From Propionibacteriaceae bacterium (GTDB lineage Bacteria; Actinomycetota; Actinomycetes; Propionibacteriales; Propionibacteriaceae): 12,159 nt of DNA. Made by a program: the position numbers and the translations under genes. The notes below the pieces were generated by a model that saw only the letters and a program-made list of their open reading frames with translations, was not told the origin of the DNA and did not search any database. Shown here one piece after another: positions 1 to 7,928 of this stretch. How positions within the stretch are numbered: the first letter of the stretch is position 1; every line of letters starts with the position of its first letter. The stretch lies in assembly GCA_031255975.1 (NCBI GenBank), contig JAIRRM010000156.1:1-12159 (forward strand), given 5' to 3'.

Positions 1-3000
1 CCGCGCCGGACTGGAATGAGCCTTCTCGGTCAAGCACGTCGGGCTGAAGCCCAGCTTCGCACTCGTTCACGCTGTCCGGGCAGGCCGTCGAGCTGAAATC
101 GCCGTAGGCGTTGAAACCCGCGGGCACCCCTGTCTGCACCAGCAGATAAACGCCAGCCGACAGTTTCAGAGACTTCAGCGGACCGGCCGTGAACGGAACG
201 CTCACATGATCGCTGCCGCTCTGCCGGTCACCGGTCACCAAAGTGGCGTGCTCCAGCGCCGCGGCCCTACCCTCTGGGGTATCCAGGGTGGCGGGTGCGG
301 CATAGGCCGGATCGATGGCATAAAGCTCGTAGGTGGCTCCGGCCAACGGTTGATGCTCACCGCTAACGCCGTCTAGAACCTCGGAGAACGTATTGACCGT
401 CAGCCAACCGGTACCGCGATAGTTCGGGAAGATGACAGGTGCCGGTTCCTCGTGACCAGTCTCGCAGCCCTCACCTATTTCGCAGGGGGGGGTGCCAGCC
501 CCGGAGTTGCCGTTACCGTAGTAGGTGGTGAACAGCGTACCGCTATTGTCCATGGTGATACCGAAGGTCGGCGGGTTGGCCGGATCCCACTCGTAGGCGT
601 TGGGCAACGGTGAGCAGGTCGGGTTTCCTGGGTCTGGGGCTGCCAGGTCGCAGCCCTCCTTCGGCTTCTCCACGAACACCACACTCCACTGGGTGCGCTC
701 GTTCGCGTAGGCGTAGCGCACCGAGTTGGGCACAGGACTATGCCCCTCCTCCGTGCCGTCCCAGTCGATCATGCCAGGCACTACCCCGCCAATATCCAGC
801 GTGGCACCTATGCTGCCGTCCGGAGACGTGTTGATGGGGTAGTTGTGATACCTATATACGACCTCATCAGCGTCTGGCATCTCATCGCCGTTGGCGTCGT
901 CGGTGGCGGGATCCCACGTGAAGACCCCCCAGTCCTCACACGCTCCGCCTACAAGCGGAGAGCAGTAGAACACCTCGGTGATGTTGTAATACTCGGTGAT
1001 GAACTGGCCTTGACGCAGTTCGGCGTCACCCCAGTCTCTGGAGCGTGCCGTGGCGATCGGCGCATCCTCGAAGGTCGGCAGTATTTCATACTTGCCCTCA
1101 CTGGTGAGATACGCCGGGAATACATCGAACTCGATGCCGCCGAGGCGGGTGTCACGCACATACTCCATCAACGCCACGTCCAGCCTGAAACCATCCTTCT
1201 CAACGAAGTTGCGCACCAGGCGCGGCCCCAACGCGGAAGGAGAGTACGGAGCCCGGTTGGAGTTCCCGAAGGTGAGTTGACGATTGCCCTCGTTCCACTC
1301 GGTGTCCGGATTATCGGCGGGATGCTGGCCGAGTTCGACCAGAACACCGAGATGATCGGGAACCGGCTTCCAATCGGTATCGGCTTCGGCGTCAATACCG
1401 CTGGGCCGCGTGTTCTGGTAGTAGAGCGAAGTGGTTTGATCTCCCTGAGCATCTGCCGGAATCCAGCTATTCGGAGCGCTGTAGGAGTAGGGCATCTTGG
1501 TCTTGACCACAACATACTTACCGGCGGGAAGACCGCGCGACCAACCTCTGTTGCCGCCTTCCACATCACCAGCACCGATCTCAATGTTGTCTACCGGAGC
1601 ACCGGTGGTGCAGGTAGCCGGATCAATCGGATCGCAGCCAGGCGCGTCTTCGTCATACAGGTACACCGCGAACCAGGAATCGGTGACCACGATGCCGTCC
1701 CATTCCGTCTCGCCAAACATGGAGCGGAAATCACCATCGAAGCCGCCTGCCACACCACTTTCGGTATCGTGCAGCTTGATGGGCACTTCCCACAGTTCGA
1801 TGTGGAACTCGTTCACTCGGTTCGTCAACGTGTAGTAGGTACCGCTGCCATTGCCGCGCGGAGCCCAGAAGTTGGAATCATCGCCCTCATTGTCATGGCC
1901 ACGCACCAGGTAGTAGCCGGCGGCACGAGACGGATTACTGCTCGCGTCGCGCCACGCGAAACTGAACTGCTGTTCGATTGCGTTGTACGACAACCCGGAG
2001 GCGTTCTCACCCGGGATAGGCGGAACCACCACCTCTTCGAGCCAGTACTTGCGCAATGGGTCGATCTGGTTGAAGTTCAACATGCCGGCTTCATTGGAAC
2101 AGATCTGTGTCGCCGTCTCCACTGAACCGGGTTGTGGATCCGTCAGCACCACGTTGTTGCTGCCCGCCGCGACCTCATAGTACTGACCCAGGTCATCCCA
2201 AAGCACGAAGCAGGCACCTTCCAGGGGTTGACTTACCCGTCCGCCATCGTCATCCCATTCCATCAATTGACCACGCTTCTCGAACCTGATGTCGGGGCGC
2301 TTGATGTTGGTCCAGACAGCACTGATGGTGTTCTGGGTGGTTCCGTTAGAGGCGGTGACGCCGGGGATCTGCGACGACCCCGATGGCGGTGTGCCGACCC
2401 AGGAGACGGTCGGTTTGCCCCGCTCGTCGATCACTATCTCAATCGCAGCGCCACTGGCCACATACGGCGACATATCGCCGTACTCCTCAAGGTAGTAGGT
2501 GCCGGGCTTCAACCCGCTGAAGCTGACCACACCGCTGCTGTTGGTCGGCAAGATCATAGCCGTCGTTCCATCGGGGCAGCTACCCGGGGCGGTGCACCGC
2601 AACCGGAGGCTGGTCACAATACCGGCGCTGCTGCTGGCGTCACGCTTGGTGATGGTCACGGTGTTCAACGGAACGTTGAGCATCGTGCCCCAGGAATGGG
2701 TATTCGGCTGAGTGGAGAGGTCAACATAGTGGGCGCTCGTGATCTCAATCTTTTTCACGAAACCGCTATCGACAAGGGTTCCGGTAACGCCAATCTCGTC
2801 AATGTAAGACTCAGCCGTGGCCTTGGGAACCGAGTAGCCGCTGGTGGTCTTGAACCAGGATTCCCCTCCGTTGGCGGTGAAATACTCCGGCTTCATGTAG
2901 TTGGTACTACTCGTCAAAGTGGTCTCGACGAGCAGATAGGTACCCGCCGTCAGATTGGGGGTACGGACTACGCCGCTGCCATCCGGTGCCGCTAGCAAAC

Positions 3001-6000
3001 TGTGGAACACATACTCGGTCGCTCCGTCGTTCAGCCGGTATAGCGCAAACCTGGCATTACCCATACCGCTCATGACGTTAGCACCAGTGCTAGCGCTGAC
3101 ACGCTGCTTGGTGACAGTGACGATCGGCTTGTAGCGCCACAGGAAAGCCGCGGTCTGCACCGACGCCGGGTCGGCGGTGGTCGGGTCGATGCTGGCATTA
3201 CCAGCGCCGCCCGGAGCCTTCACCGCGTCGGCTATCGGGGTGGCCGGAGTGCCGGCGACGACGTTTACCGTGACCTGCTGCTGCACACTGCCACCGCTGG
3301 TCACGATGTTGTTACCGCCCATCGATTCGATCAACACCGCGCTGGCGCCAATGTTGATTGGCTCGATGGTGTAAGTACCGACGGGCACGAACCCGCGCCA
3401 ATCTCCCACATTCTGATTTATAGCCGGACTCGTCACATTCGGAATCGTCACATCGAGTACGCCATCCGAGTCCCACCAGCCGTCGTCAGCCGAGTTGAAG
3501 TCGGTCTTCACAATGCGGTACTGCTGAACGCCCTGAAGGGCTCCGGTACCGTTGAAGTTACGGATGGCCAGCTGACCAGCCCGCGACACATTGACGTGCC
3601 GGGGCACACCGATGTTCTCCGGACGCAGGCCGGAGTCACCGGCAGGTTGCGCGTTCAATGTCGGCATCTCGCCGGGCGCGCTGCCGAGGAAGAACTGGCC
3701 TCCGTACGAGCCTGCCGTGATGGTAAGCCGCAGGTTATCACCTTGATACAAGGCGTATTGCGTGGAGAGATCAACGCCCCCGGTACCGCTGCTGCTCCGC
3801 AACGAAACCTCACGCACGCAGTAGGTGCCACTTGGAAGTTCTTTACCCACATAATTCACGGTTGAGTTGTTCAACGTGAAGGTCACGTCGCCGCCGTTGA
3901 CCGCATCTTGTAGTGCGGTGGTGGCGCAACTGCCACTGAAGGGATCACCGCTAACCGGGTACAGGTTGTAGGTGGCCACGAAATTCTGGGTGCTGAAGGT
4001 GCCATCGGGATTCTGCAGCAGTTTGCCGGCGCGGAAACCGCCATAGTTGGATTGCAAGAAAGCGGTGTAAACGTTCAACGCCGCGGGTTCCGCCACTGTG
4101 ACCGACTGATCGGTGGTGGTCGGGATGGTTGGCGCGGTGGGGTCATGCAGTTCGATGGAATGCAACGCCCAGTCGGGGTCACCAGATTTGTCCCTGACGT
4201 AGAAGGTGGCGAAATACTGGATGTTCTCAAAGATCAGATAGTCGCCGCCCGCGTCGGTGCCGGCGTAATCGGCAACCAACACCTCAGTGGTGGCGCTTGC
4301 GTCGGTGTAGAGGCCGAGCGAGCCGTGGAAACTCACATACGTCGCCGGGTGCATGAACAGCTGCTGCCGCTTGGTGTACACCTTGATGTAACCGTGTTGG
4401 TTAGCATCGCTGCGGAAGTCGAGATAATCGGTGGGTAGGCGATACTCAGTGCCGTCCACATACAGGCGCGCAAGGCCGGTCGCGTCTGGAACGGAGACCT
4501 CAACCAACAGACCGTTGACGAGGTTGTCGTGAGCGGACTTAACGTCATCGCTGATTTCGTCACTTTGCCAAAGTCGGTACCAACCCGGCTCAAGATCGGC
4601 GAACGTCGCCAACGACTCGGCACCGTACAGGACAAGTCTCGCGGTACGTCTATCTTGCGGATACACCTCAATCTTGCTGCTGGCAGCACCATCCCTCACT
4701 CTGGCGAGGGTGAACTCCACATTCGAGAGATCTCCGGCGCTAAGATCGCTGTCCCCCTCCCATGACTTAGCCATCTCCACCGTGTAATAACGATCTGTAC
4801 CCGAGGCGTGCAGTATCTGGCTGATGGTCAGTGACGGCAGGGTTGGCTGCTGTTGCACCCACCCGAACGCCACCTCGGTGCTACCTCCAGGGGTGGTGGC
4901 TGGTACGTTGGTGGTGACCGGCGTATACGAAACGGATACCGTGTTGCTGACAGACTGCGGCTCCGTAAGAATCGCCGACTCGCCATAACGGTTGGTGTAA
5001 TCGTCCTTATCGAAAACGACCGTCACCTCGAAGGTGCGGGTGCCAGAGTACGCATCGGTGGAAACATCCGGCACATCAAACTCGATCTGCCGCGTATCGG
5101 CGGTGGGCTCGGTGACGACGACATCGGGCACACCCACCCTCACATTGCCTGTCTTGACTTCCTGAACCGTGATCGATGTGGGTACACCGCTGGCCAAGAA
5201 ACCGGAGAGCGTGTCACTGACATGAATGTTGTTCATGAACAACCGGCCGAAGGAGCCGCCAGGCTTGTTGGAACTGACGGTGAGGCGATACGTGATCGTG
5301 TGATTGTCTTCGGCATCTCCGTCGGTGACGACATCGACATAAGAGCGTTCCAGCAGGTCGGGGAAAACCTGCTCGCTGGGGTTGCTGGTAGAAGAGATGT
5401 ACTGGGAGACAGACCACACTTCATCGGCCCTGGAGGTGAGGGTGACTTCGCTGCTGTGGTTGTAACCCGATTCCGCGACTACGCCGGTGCCGAACGCGTT
5501 CTGGCCCGCGATGCCCTCAGCCTCGAAGCAGTACACCTGAACCGGGAAGGTATGTTCATCCGGGGTGATGCCATTGTCAAATGTGTACCGCAACGTCGCG
5601 TTCGGCATGGTGAAACTACCATACAGCGCCAGCTTCCAGATGAGCAGCGCCTTATCCAGCACTATGTCCGTGCCGGGGATGGCGTAGTTCTCGACGTACT
5701 GCGCTCCGGCGTCACCGATGTTCGGGGCGTCGGTATGGCTGGAATCCTGCATCACCGGCACCACGAGCAACATGCCAGCACCCGCCGCGGTCGACAGCCC
5801 GCTAGCCGAAAGTGCGAGCTTCACCAGTACGGATTGACCGGCCAGCACGTCGTAGGTGCCGCTGTTCACGGTGCATGTCAAGTTCGGGTTGATCTCGAAA
5901 TCACCGGAGCCGCCGTTTCGAGGTGCAGGTCGCTGCTGCGCCGGTGGAGCAGCCGGGGTATCATGCTCCGCCGGTGTCTCCGTGGACTCTGCGGGCTCCG

Positions 6001-6304
6001 CCGGTGTCTCCGCCGACTCCTCCGTGGACTCTGGCGGCTCCACGGGCTCCGTGGTCTGCGTTGGCACCTCTGGTTCACTGGTGGGATCCGATGTCGTAGC
6101 GTCGCCCGACGGTGCGCTCGTCGTGGTCTCGCTCGTGACTGGCTCACTCGGATCCGTCGGATCGCCGGAGGCGTTCAGTCCCGCGAGCCCCAGCCCCAGC
6201 GCCGCGGCCAGCACGATGGCCAGACCTCGCTTAGACCAACGCGGCGCGGCGTCATGACTTAGAGACTTAGCGTTATCGGAGTCGCTGTGCGAAAACATCC
6301 TCAT
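1..6304 (-). CDS. Giant secreted Cna-B/SpaA-like surface adhesin, 3' end outside window
   Basis: The minus-strand frame is open from the start to the window edge (2,101 codons); I read it line by line and found no stop. Residues 1-47 form a signal peptide: a charged n-region ending WSKR, then a hydrophobic core at 28-43. Residues 48 to about 132 are a Pro/Ser/Thr/Glu-rich stalk. About 330-455 resembles a DUF11-type domain (ITYRLTV, VSDTLSGF, SNTVSVSY). Cna-B/prealbumin-like units follow: about 1060-1135 (VTVTKQR ... GTYLLVETT), 1215-1280 (TITKRD ... GTYYLEEYG), 1338-1430 (RFEKRG ... YWLEEV), 1505-1605 (GLPAGKYVVVK) and 1968-2060 (LAGATYELYA ... GVYLLVQTGVPAGF). A weaker one lies near 500-610 (FADLEPGWYRLW). 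I infer a wall-anchored adhesin or pilus-like stalk protein; the C-terminus, where an LPxTG signal would be, is not visible. In-frame ATGs also occur at 6334, 6316 and 6298. I chose 6304 because GGATGGGG lies 6 nt upstream; the stronger AGGGAGGAG (6352-6360) is 17 nt from the 6334 ATG, so 6334 is possible. Confidence 0.88.
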   Translation of the reverse strand, partial: MRMFSHSDSDNAKSLSHDAAPRWSKRGLAIVLAAALGLGLAGLNASGDPTDPSEPVTSETTTSAPSGDATTSDPTSEPEVPTQTTEPVEPPESTEESAETPAEPAESTETPAEHDTPAAPPAQQRPAPRNGGSGDFEINPNLTCTVNSGTYDVLAGQSVLVKLALSASGLSTAAGAGMLLVVPVMQDSSHTDAPNIGDAGAQYVENYAIPGTDIVLDKALLIWKLALYGSFTMPNATLRYTFDNGITPDEHTFPVQVYCFEAEGIAGQNAFGTGVVAESGYNHSSEVTLTSRADEVWSVSQYISSTSNPSEQVFPDLLERSYVDVVTDGDAEDNHTITYRLTVSSNKPGGSFGRLFMNNIHVSDTLSGFLASGVPTSITVQEVKTGNVRVGVPDVVVTEPTADTRQIEFDVPDVSTDAYSGTRTFEVTVVFDKDDYTNRYGESAILTEPQSVSNTVSVSYTPVTTNVPATTPGGSTEVAFGWVQQQPTLPSLTISQILHASGTDRYYTVEMAKSWEGDSDLSAGDLSNVEFTLARVRDGAASSKIEVYPQDRRTARLVLYGAESLATFADLEPGWYRLWQSDEISDDVKSAHDNLVNGLLVEVSVPDATGLARLYVDGTEYRLPTDYLDFRSDANQHGYIKVYTKRQQLFMHPATYVSFHGSLGLYTDASATTEVLVADYAGTDAGGDYLIFENIQYFATFYVRDKSGDPDWALHSIELHDPTAPTIPTTTDQSVTVAEPAALNVYTAFLQSNYGGFRAGKLLQNPDGTFSTQNFVATYNLYPVSGDPFSGSCATTALQDAVNGGDVTFTLNNSTVNYVGKELPSGTYCVREVSLRSSSGTGGVDLSTQYALYQGDNLRLTITAGSYGGQFFLGSAPGEMPTLNAQPAGDSGLRPENIGVPRHVNVSRAGQLAIRNFNGTGALQGVQQYRIVKTDFNSADDGWWDSDGVLDVTIPNVTSPAINQNVGDWRGFVPVGTYTIEPINIGASAVLIESMGGNNIVTSGGSVQQQVTVNVVAGTPATPIADAVKAPGGAGNASIDPTTADPASVQTAAFLWRYKPIVTVTKQRVSASTGANVMSGMGNARFALYRLNDGATEYVFHSLLAAPDGSGVVRTPNLTAGTYLLVETTLTSSTNYMKPEYFTANGGESWFKTTSGYSVPKATAESYIDEIGVTGTLVDSGFVKKIEITSAHYVDLSTQPNTHSWGTMLNVPLNTVTITKRDASSSAGIVTSLRLRCTAPGSCPDGTTAMILPTNSSGVVSFSGLKPGTYYLEEYGDMSPYVASGAAIEIVIDERGKPTVSWVGTPPSGSSQIPGVTASNGTTQNTISAVWTNIKRPDIRFEKRGQLMEWDDDGGRVSQPLEGACFVLWDDLGQYYEVAAGSNNVVLTDPQPGSVETATQICSNEAGMLNFNQIDPLRKYWLEEVVVPPIPGENASGLSYNAIEQQFSFAWRDASSNPSRAAGYYLVRGHDNEGDDSNFWAPRGNGSGTYYTLTNRVNEFHIELWEVPIKLHDTESGVAGGFDGDFRSMFGETEWDGIVVTDSWFAVYLYDEDAPGCDPIDPATCTTGAPVDNIEIGAGDVEGGNRGWSRGLPAGKYVVVKTKMPYSYSAPNSWIPADAQGDQTTSLYYQNTRPSGIDAEADTDWKPVPDHLGVLVELGQHPADNPDTEWNEGNRQLTFGNSNRAPYSPSALGPRLVRNFVEKDGFRLDVALMEYVRDTRLGGIEFDVFPAYLTSEGKYEILPTFEDAPIATARSRDWGDAELRQGQFITEYYNITEVFYCSPLVGGACEDWGVFTWDPATDDANGDEMPDADEVVYRYHNYPINTSPDGSIGATLDIGGVVPGMIDWDGTEEGHSPVPNSVRYAYANERTQWSVVFVEKPKEGCDLAAPDPGNPTCSPLPNAYEWDPANPPTFGITMDNSGTLFTTYYGNGNSGAGTPPCEIGEGCETGHEEPAPVIFPNYRGTGWLTVNTFSEVLDGVSGEHQPLAGATYELYAIDPAYAAPATLDTPEGRAAALEHATLVTGDRQSGSDHVSVPFTAGPLKSLKLSAGVYLLVQTGVPAGFNAYGDFSSTACPDSVNECEAGLQPDVLDREGSFQSGA
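485..492. repeat. Homopolymer C8 tract inside the adhesin coding strand
   Basis: Eight consecutive G on the plus strand give eight C in the coding strand, read as ACC CCC CCC TGC. Losing one C would give ACC CCC CCT GCG AAA TAG, and gaining one would reach TGA four codons after the tract. Either slip would therefore truncate the protein at once. The tract lies about 1,940 residues into the protein, before the last visible Cna-B unit and any cell-wall anchor. Confidence 0.9.
863..898 (-). other. Calcium-loop-like motif (EF-hand/TSP3 type) in the adhesin
   Basis: Residues 1803-1814 read DANGDEMPDADE. Acidic or amide side chains fall at loop positions 1, 3, 5, 9 and 12 (D, N, D, D, E), the spacing of EF-hand and thrombospondin type 3 calcium loops. 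Such loops often stiffen linkers in large surface proteins. Calcium binding here is inferred from spacing alone. Confidence 0.5.
5965..6012. repeat. Exact 18-bp repeat with 30-bp period in the stalk region
   Basis: The sequence GCTCCGCCGGTGTCTCCG occurs at 5965-5982 and again at 5995-6012. It lies within the Pro/Ser/Thr/Glu-rich stalk of the adhesin, where it encodes repeated ETPAE-type units. Degenerate copies continue on both sides (GTGGACTCT twice). Such repeats allow stalk length to change by recombination or slippage in whole codons. Confidence 0.8.
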
Positions 6305-6403
6305 GGATAACCCCATCCAATGAGCGGTTCCCATGCGTGCTGGGAAGGCGGCTCCTCCCTTGACGGGACACGCATAACAAACCGGACTCAAGGTACCAGG
6401 GTT

Positions 6404-6433
6404 ATCCTAATCATTTTCACATTACTAAACCAA
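6404..6433 (-). promoter_or_regulatory. Candidate promoter of the adhesin gene
   Basis: On the minus strand TTGGTT (6428-6433) and TAGGAT (6404-6409) are separated by 18 nt, each matching 4 of 6 consensus positions. Transcription would start near 6397, giving a leader of roughly 90 nt. An A/T-rich stretch with a T9 run on the sense strand lies about 37 nt upstream of the -35 box. It is a pattern match only, but this is the best-placed pair I found in the region. Confidence 0.35.
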
Positions 6434-6585
6434 GTATTTTCTGCTCTGGCGTGGTCTTACGTTTACATCAAAAAAAAATAGTTTCTTTGAAGCTTTACCT
6501 CTATGTGACACAAATCTTCTCCTTAACGCGGGGCGAGGGGTATATAAAGGCGCTCCAGCGACACGTCCGCCCAGAAAATGTTGTT

Positions 6586-6598
6586 GCCAACAGTTGGC
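6586..6598. promoter_or_regulatory. Short perfect dyad, possible operator or weak trpS terminator
   Basis: GCCAAC-A-GTTGGC is a perfect 6+1+6 inverted repeat. Read on the minus strand it can fold as a 5-bp stem with a 3-nt loop, followed by AACAACATTTTCT. It could thus be a weak terminator for trpS transcripts or a protein-binding operator upstream of the adhesin promoter. The sequence alone does not decide between them. Confidence 0.3.
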
Positions 6599-6738
6599 TA
6601 AACCCATGGTTCAGACTCGCCACACCATCCACCCCAGCGCCTCAGCTTCAACTCGGGTAGCTTCGCTCTGTTGACCGGTGCCGCGCAACCATCCGGCGGC
6701 GTGTCCCAATCATGCCCAGGTGTCGGCATAAAAGAGCG

Positions 6739-7845
6739 TCAGTACTTCATCCGCATGGCGGTGCGCACCTCGTCAAGAGTGGCTTCAGCAACCACGTTGG
6801 CCTTCGCATTACCGGCGGCCAACACCTGTTCCAGGTAGCCTGGATCGGCAAGCAACTCGGCGCGCCGGGCCCGGATCGGAGCAAAGAAGGTGTTGACGGC
6901 CTCGGTGACATATGCCTTCAACGCGCCACCGCCACCATCGCCGATGCCCTCGGCGATGGCTTCCGGATCGCCCCCAGTGGTCAACGCCGCCAGCAATAGC
7001 AGATTGGACACCTCGGGCCGTCGCGCCGGATCGTAGCTGATATGTCGATCAGAATCCGTCACCGCTTTCTTGATGAGCCTCGCGGTAGCATCGGCGTCCA
7101 TACCGATCTCAATGGTGTTGCCCTTGCTCTTACTCATCTTGGTGCCATCGGTGCCCAGGATATTCATGGCTTCGCTGAGCAGGGCTTCTGGCTGCGGAAA
7201 CACCGGAGTATCCGGGGTGCTGCGCCCGTAACGCTCATCGAAGCGCCGTGCGATCACCCGGGCCTGTTCCAGATGCGGCAGTTGATCTTTGCCCACCGGG
7301 ACAAGGTGCGCCTTACAGAAAAGGATGTCGGCGGCCTGATGCACCGGGTACGTGAGCAGCAGCCCACTCATGGGCCGCCCTCCGGTAGCCTCATGCTCGG
7401 CCTTCACCGTGGGGTTACGTTTCAGTTCGGCATCGGTGACCAACGACAAAAATGGCAACAGCAACTGATTTAGCGCCGGGATCGCCGAGTGCGTAAAGAT
7501 CACAGCTCGCTCCGGGTCGATGCCACACGCCAAATAATTAGCGACAGCGGAGTAAACGCGCTCCCGGATCGGCCCCACCCCATCGCGGTCGGTAATGACC
7601 TGGTAATCGGCGGAGAGCACCCAGGTCTCGACGCCGAGGTTCTGCAACCGCACCCGGTTGGCGAGCGAACCGAAGTAGTGCCCGATGTGCAGTTCGCCGG
7701 TGGGACGATCCCCGGTGAGCACCCGCCAACGCTCGGGGTGTGCCACCAGATCGGCTTCAATCTTCAGGCTGCGCCGCTGGCTAGCCGCCAGGCTGGCCTC
7801 CGAAGTCGCCGCTGCCAGGTTGTCACCCACGTTGTCTTCCGACAT
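6739..7845 (-). CDS. trpS: Tryptophan--tRNA ligase, TGDRPTG/HIGH subtype
   Basis: Cytoplasmic class I aminoacyl-tRNA synthetase that activates tryptophan with ATP and loads tRNA-Trp. The protein has 368 residues. The class I signatures are clear: TGDRPTGELHIGHY with a true HIGH at 53-56, and KMSKS at 236-240. The substrate-pocket segment YPVHQAADI sits at 166-174 (the Asp that contacts the indole should be D173), followed by VPVGKDQ. The common bacterial form reads SGxQPSG...HxGNY instead. The TGDRPTG form marks a second bacterial TrpRS subgroup, which to my recollection includes auxiliary, indolmycin-tolerant actinobacterial enzymes and the main enzyme of some Firmicutes. About 40 residues precede the catalytic core, making it longer than the usual 330-340. 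The start is firm: an in-frame TAA lies two codons upstream, and AAAAGG precedes the ATG. It lies 83 nt after the PHP gene and is probably co-transcribed with it. Confidence 0.96.
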   Translation of the reverse strand: MSEDNVGDNLAAATSEASLAASQRRSLKIEADLVAHPERWRVLTGDRPTGELHIGHYFGSLANRVRLQNLGVETWVLSADYQVITDRDGVGPIRERVYSAVANYLACGIDPERAVIFTHSAIPALNQLLLPFLSLVTDAELKRNPTVKAEHEATGGRPMSGLLLTYPVHQAADILFCKAHLVPVGKDQLPHLEQARVIARRFDERYGRSTPDTPVFPQPEALLSEAMNILGTDGTKMSKSKGNTIEIGMDADATARLIKKAVTDSDRHISYDPARRPEVSNLLLLAALTTGGDPEAIAEGIGDGGGGALKAYVTEAVNTFFAPIRARRAELLADPGYLEQVLAAGNAKANVVAEATLDEVRTAMRMKY

Positions 7846-7928
7846 GCCTTAACCTTTTCCGGCACGTCCTCTACCTTTTAGACATGCCCTTCGCTCATCC
7901 GGTTTCTGCTCGTTGTCGGCACCGGTCT

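Larger units (their letters stand above)
6305..6738. other. Non-coding AT-richer region between trpS and the adhesin gene
   Basis: This stretch separates the end of trpS from the adhesin start, both on the minus strand. It is visibly richer in A and T than its surroundings, especially 6400-6550. It holds a candidate adhesin promoter, an A9 run at 6470-6478, and a short perfect dyad at 6586-6598. The short reading frames on either strand (60-69 codons) look like no known protein, so I do not call a gene. I see no tRNA, CRISPR or clear riboswitch. No strong terminator with a stem followed by a T-run follows trpS. Confidence 0.7.

Noticed and set aside
740..2125. Plus-strand open frame of 461 codons
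   Set aside because: It is in codon register with the minus-strand adhesin and is its mirror image. The translation has no recognisable domain, while the minus strand reads as clear Cna-B-like sequence.
4853..6262. Plus-strand open frame of 469 codons
   Set aside because: Also an exact-register shadow of the adhesin; its Arg/Leu/Gly-rich end is the antisense of the Pro/Ser/Thr/Glu stalk.
6540..6550. TATATAAAGG sequence resembling a eukaryotic or archaeal TATA box
   Set aside because: All genes here are bacterial and no plus-strand gene follows; it is an AT-rich stretch without a matching -35 box.
6425..6660. Short open frames on both strands of the trpS-adhesin gap
   Set aside because: They overlap each other, lack good ribosome binding sites and show no family resemblance; the region looks regulatory.
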